NCBI RefSeq assembly: GCF_017809215.1
Contig: NZ_CP065424.1
Location: forward strand, 2,388,001-2,452,000
DNA length: 64,000 nt
Direction of reading: 5' to 3'
Source of the DNA: Heyndrickxia oleronia
GTDB taxonomy: Bacteria; Bacillota; Bacilli; Bacillales; Bacillaceae_C
A program made the position numbers and the translations under genes. Positions 63,297 to 64,000 of this stretch are shown in pieces; within the stretch, counting starts at the first letter, position 1; each line of letters begins with the position of its first letter. The notes under the pieces are model-generated. The model saw only the letters and a program-made list of their open reading frames with translations, ran no database searches and was not told where the DNA came from.

Positions 63297-64000
63297 ATGC
63301 CTGAACTACCTGAAATGGAAACATATAAAAAATTGCTGTATGAAAAAATTGTAGGGAAGACGATTACGAATATTATTATCAATCGTGAAAAATCAATAAA
63401 TTGTCGGCCGGATATGTTTATTAAAGATATATTACTCCAAAAAGTTATTCGTATTGATCGAAGAGGCAAGCATTTACTTTTCTATTTGGTAAATGGTCGA
63501 GTCCTCATTCTTCATCTTATGCTTGGAGGATGGATGTATTATGGTACAGAGGAGGAGAAGCCTAACCGAACGATTCAAATTCAGCTTTCTTTCGGAATAG
63601 AGAATTTATACTTTATTGGTCTTCGTTTAGGCTATTTACACCTTTATCCAATAAATGAAGTAGATGAAGCATTGCCTAATTTAGGACCAGAACCATTGGA
63701 TATTAATTTTACTCTACCATTTTTTATCAACTACTTACACAAAAAGCGTGGGCGTCTAAAGACCAAATTAATTGATCAAAAATTTTTATCTGGGATTGGT
63801 AATTGTTATTCTGATGAAATTTGTTATCACGCACAGCTATTACCTACAAGAACTTTAGAAGATTTAACTGATATTGATAAGAAACAATTGTATGAATCCA
63901 TTCAATTAATCTTAAGGAAAGCTATACAATATGGTGGATATATGAACCATGCATTTTATCATGATGATCGGCTTACAGGAGGTTTTGATAACAAATGTAA
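63297..64000 (+). CDS. Fpg/Nei-family DNA glycosylase (3' end outside window)
   Basis: ATG 63297 follows AAAGGGGGAAAACGG; the frame stays open to the last base, so it is cut by the window edge (about 234 codons visible of an expected 275-280). N-terminus PELPEMETYKKLL holds the catalytic Pro-2 and Glu-3; RIDRRGKHLLFYL carries the conserved Lys; LILHLMLGGWMYY; the helix-two-turn-helix reads LKTKLIDQKFLSGIGNCYSD. The final zinc finger begins at GGFDNKC. Sequence around GGW and CYS departs from standard MutM (RMxGR, IGNIYAD), so this is likely an Fpg-like paralogue that removes oxidised bases. Confidence 0.88.
   Translation, partial: MPELPEMETYKKLLYEKIVGKTITNIIINREKSINCRPDMFIKDILLQKVIRIDRRGKHLLFYLVNGRVLILHLMLGGWMYYGTEEEKPNRTIQIQLSFGIENLYFIGLRLGYLHLYPINEVDEALPNLGPEPLDINFTLPFFINYLHKKRGRLKTKLIDQKFLSGIGNCYSDEICYHAQLLPTRTLEDLTDIDKKQLYESIQLILRKAIQYGGYMNHAFYHDDRLTGGFDNKC

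Noticed and set aside
1..64000. CRISPR arrays, tRNA and rRNA genes, prophage structural modules
   Set aside because: No regularly spaced direct repeats, cloverleaf-like or rRNA-like stretches, or phage structural genes were noticed. Absence by reading only; tRNAscan-SE and a repeat finder would settle it.

Overview
The window looks like a chromosomal segment of a low-G+C, endospore-forming member of the Bacillaceae. Evidence: strong AGGAGG-type ribosome binding sites, frequent GTG/TTG starts, a spore cortex hydrolase of the CwlJ type, a CotF-like coat protein, a complete SigY operon, an Spx protein and a DUF1048/PadR transporter cassette. I cannot name the species. No rRNA, tRNA or CRISPR array was seen.

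Layout. 0-4.8 kb: end of a Nudix gene, a low-molecular-weight tyrosine phosphatase, an ECF sigma factor / PadR / FtsW-like operon and a methyltransferase. 4.9-12.6 kb: a decayed accessory stretch with a GNAT gene killed by a stop codon, RCC1-repeat, GyrI-like and SRPBCC remnants, two IS110 remnants, a 44-residue secreted peptide, and a small Spx / Rrf2 / IDEAL cluster whose upstream regions share one 21-bp palindrome. 12.8-20.4 kb: aldehyde dehydrogenase, hypothetical proteins, an RsgA paralogue, an APH-type kinase and three small genes each split by one frameshift. 20.5-22.8 kb: glutamate racemase, then an Erm 23S rRNA methyltransferase behind a 14-codon RLR leader peptide and two terminators. 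23.4-27.6 kb: an ECF41 sigma factor gene split by a 1982-bp IS1595-family element that carries an extra gene; the epimerase gene beyond keeps an ECF41-type promoter. 28-33.4 kb: sigY-yxlCDEFG with its own promoter, then a second ABC pair. 33.7-35.5 kb: an intact IS1182-family element. 36-39.4 kb: VOC protein, then a G+C-richer PadR / DUF1048 / DrrAB-like cassette with duplicated operators. 39.8-43.8 kb: DUF3885 gene beside another IS1595 remnant, a quinone-oxidoreductase-like enzyme, a dead DapA-like gene and MsrA. 43.9-48.6 kb: a MutS2 paralogue without an Smr domain behind a 7-codon leader and two terminators, then a Upf1-like helicase. 48.7-64 kb: mostly core-like genes (CorA, RCK_C protein, GlsB-like, YbaN-like, DUF2089 operon, GntR/ABC operon, CwlJ, CotF-like, PpaC, transglutaminase lipoprotein, ExoA, Fpg).

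How it works together. The most interesting theme is attenuation by short leader peptides: both the Erm methyltransferase and the MutS2-like ATPase sit behind a tiny, well-started ORF followed by mutually exclusive hairpins and intrinsic terminators. The Erm case fits known macrolide induction of the ErmD/ErmK type. The MutS2-like case suggests, by inference, a ribosome-directed factor switched on when translation stalls. A second theme is sigma-factor and transporter modules: one HAAS/FtsW-type, one SigY-type, one broken ECF41-type, and several PadR- or GntR-controlled ABC operons. A third theme is decay: at least seven small accessory genes are interrupted by single-base changes, many of them in homopolymers, so either the accessory regions are eroding or the assembly has indel errors.
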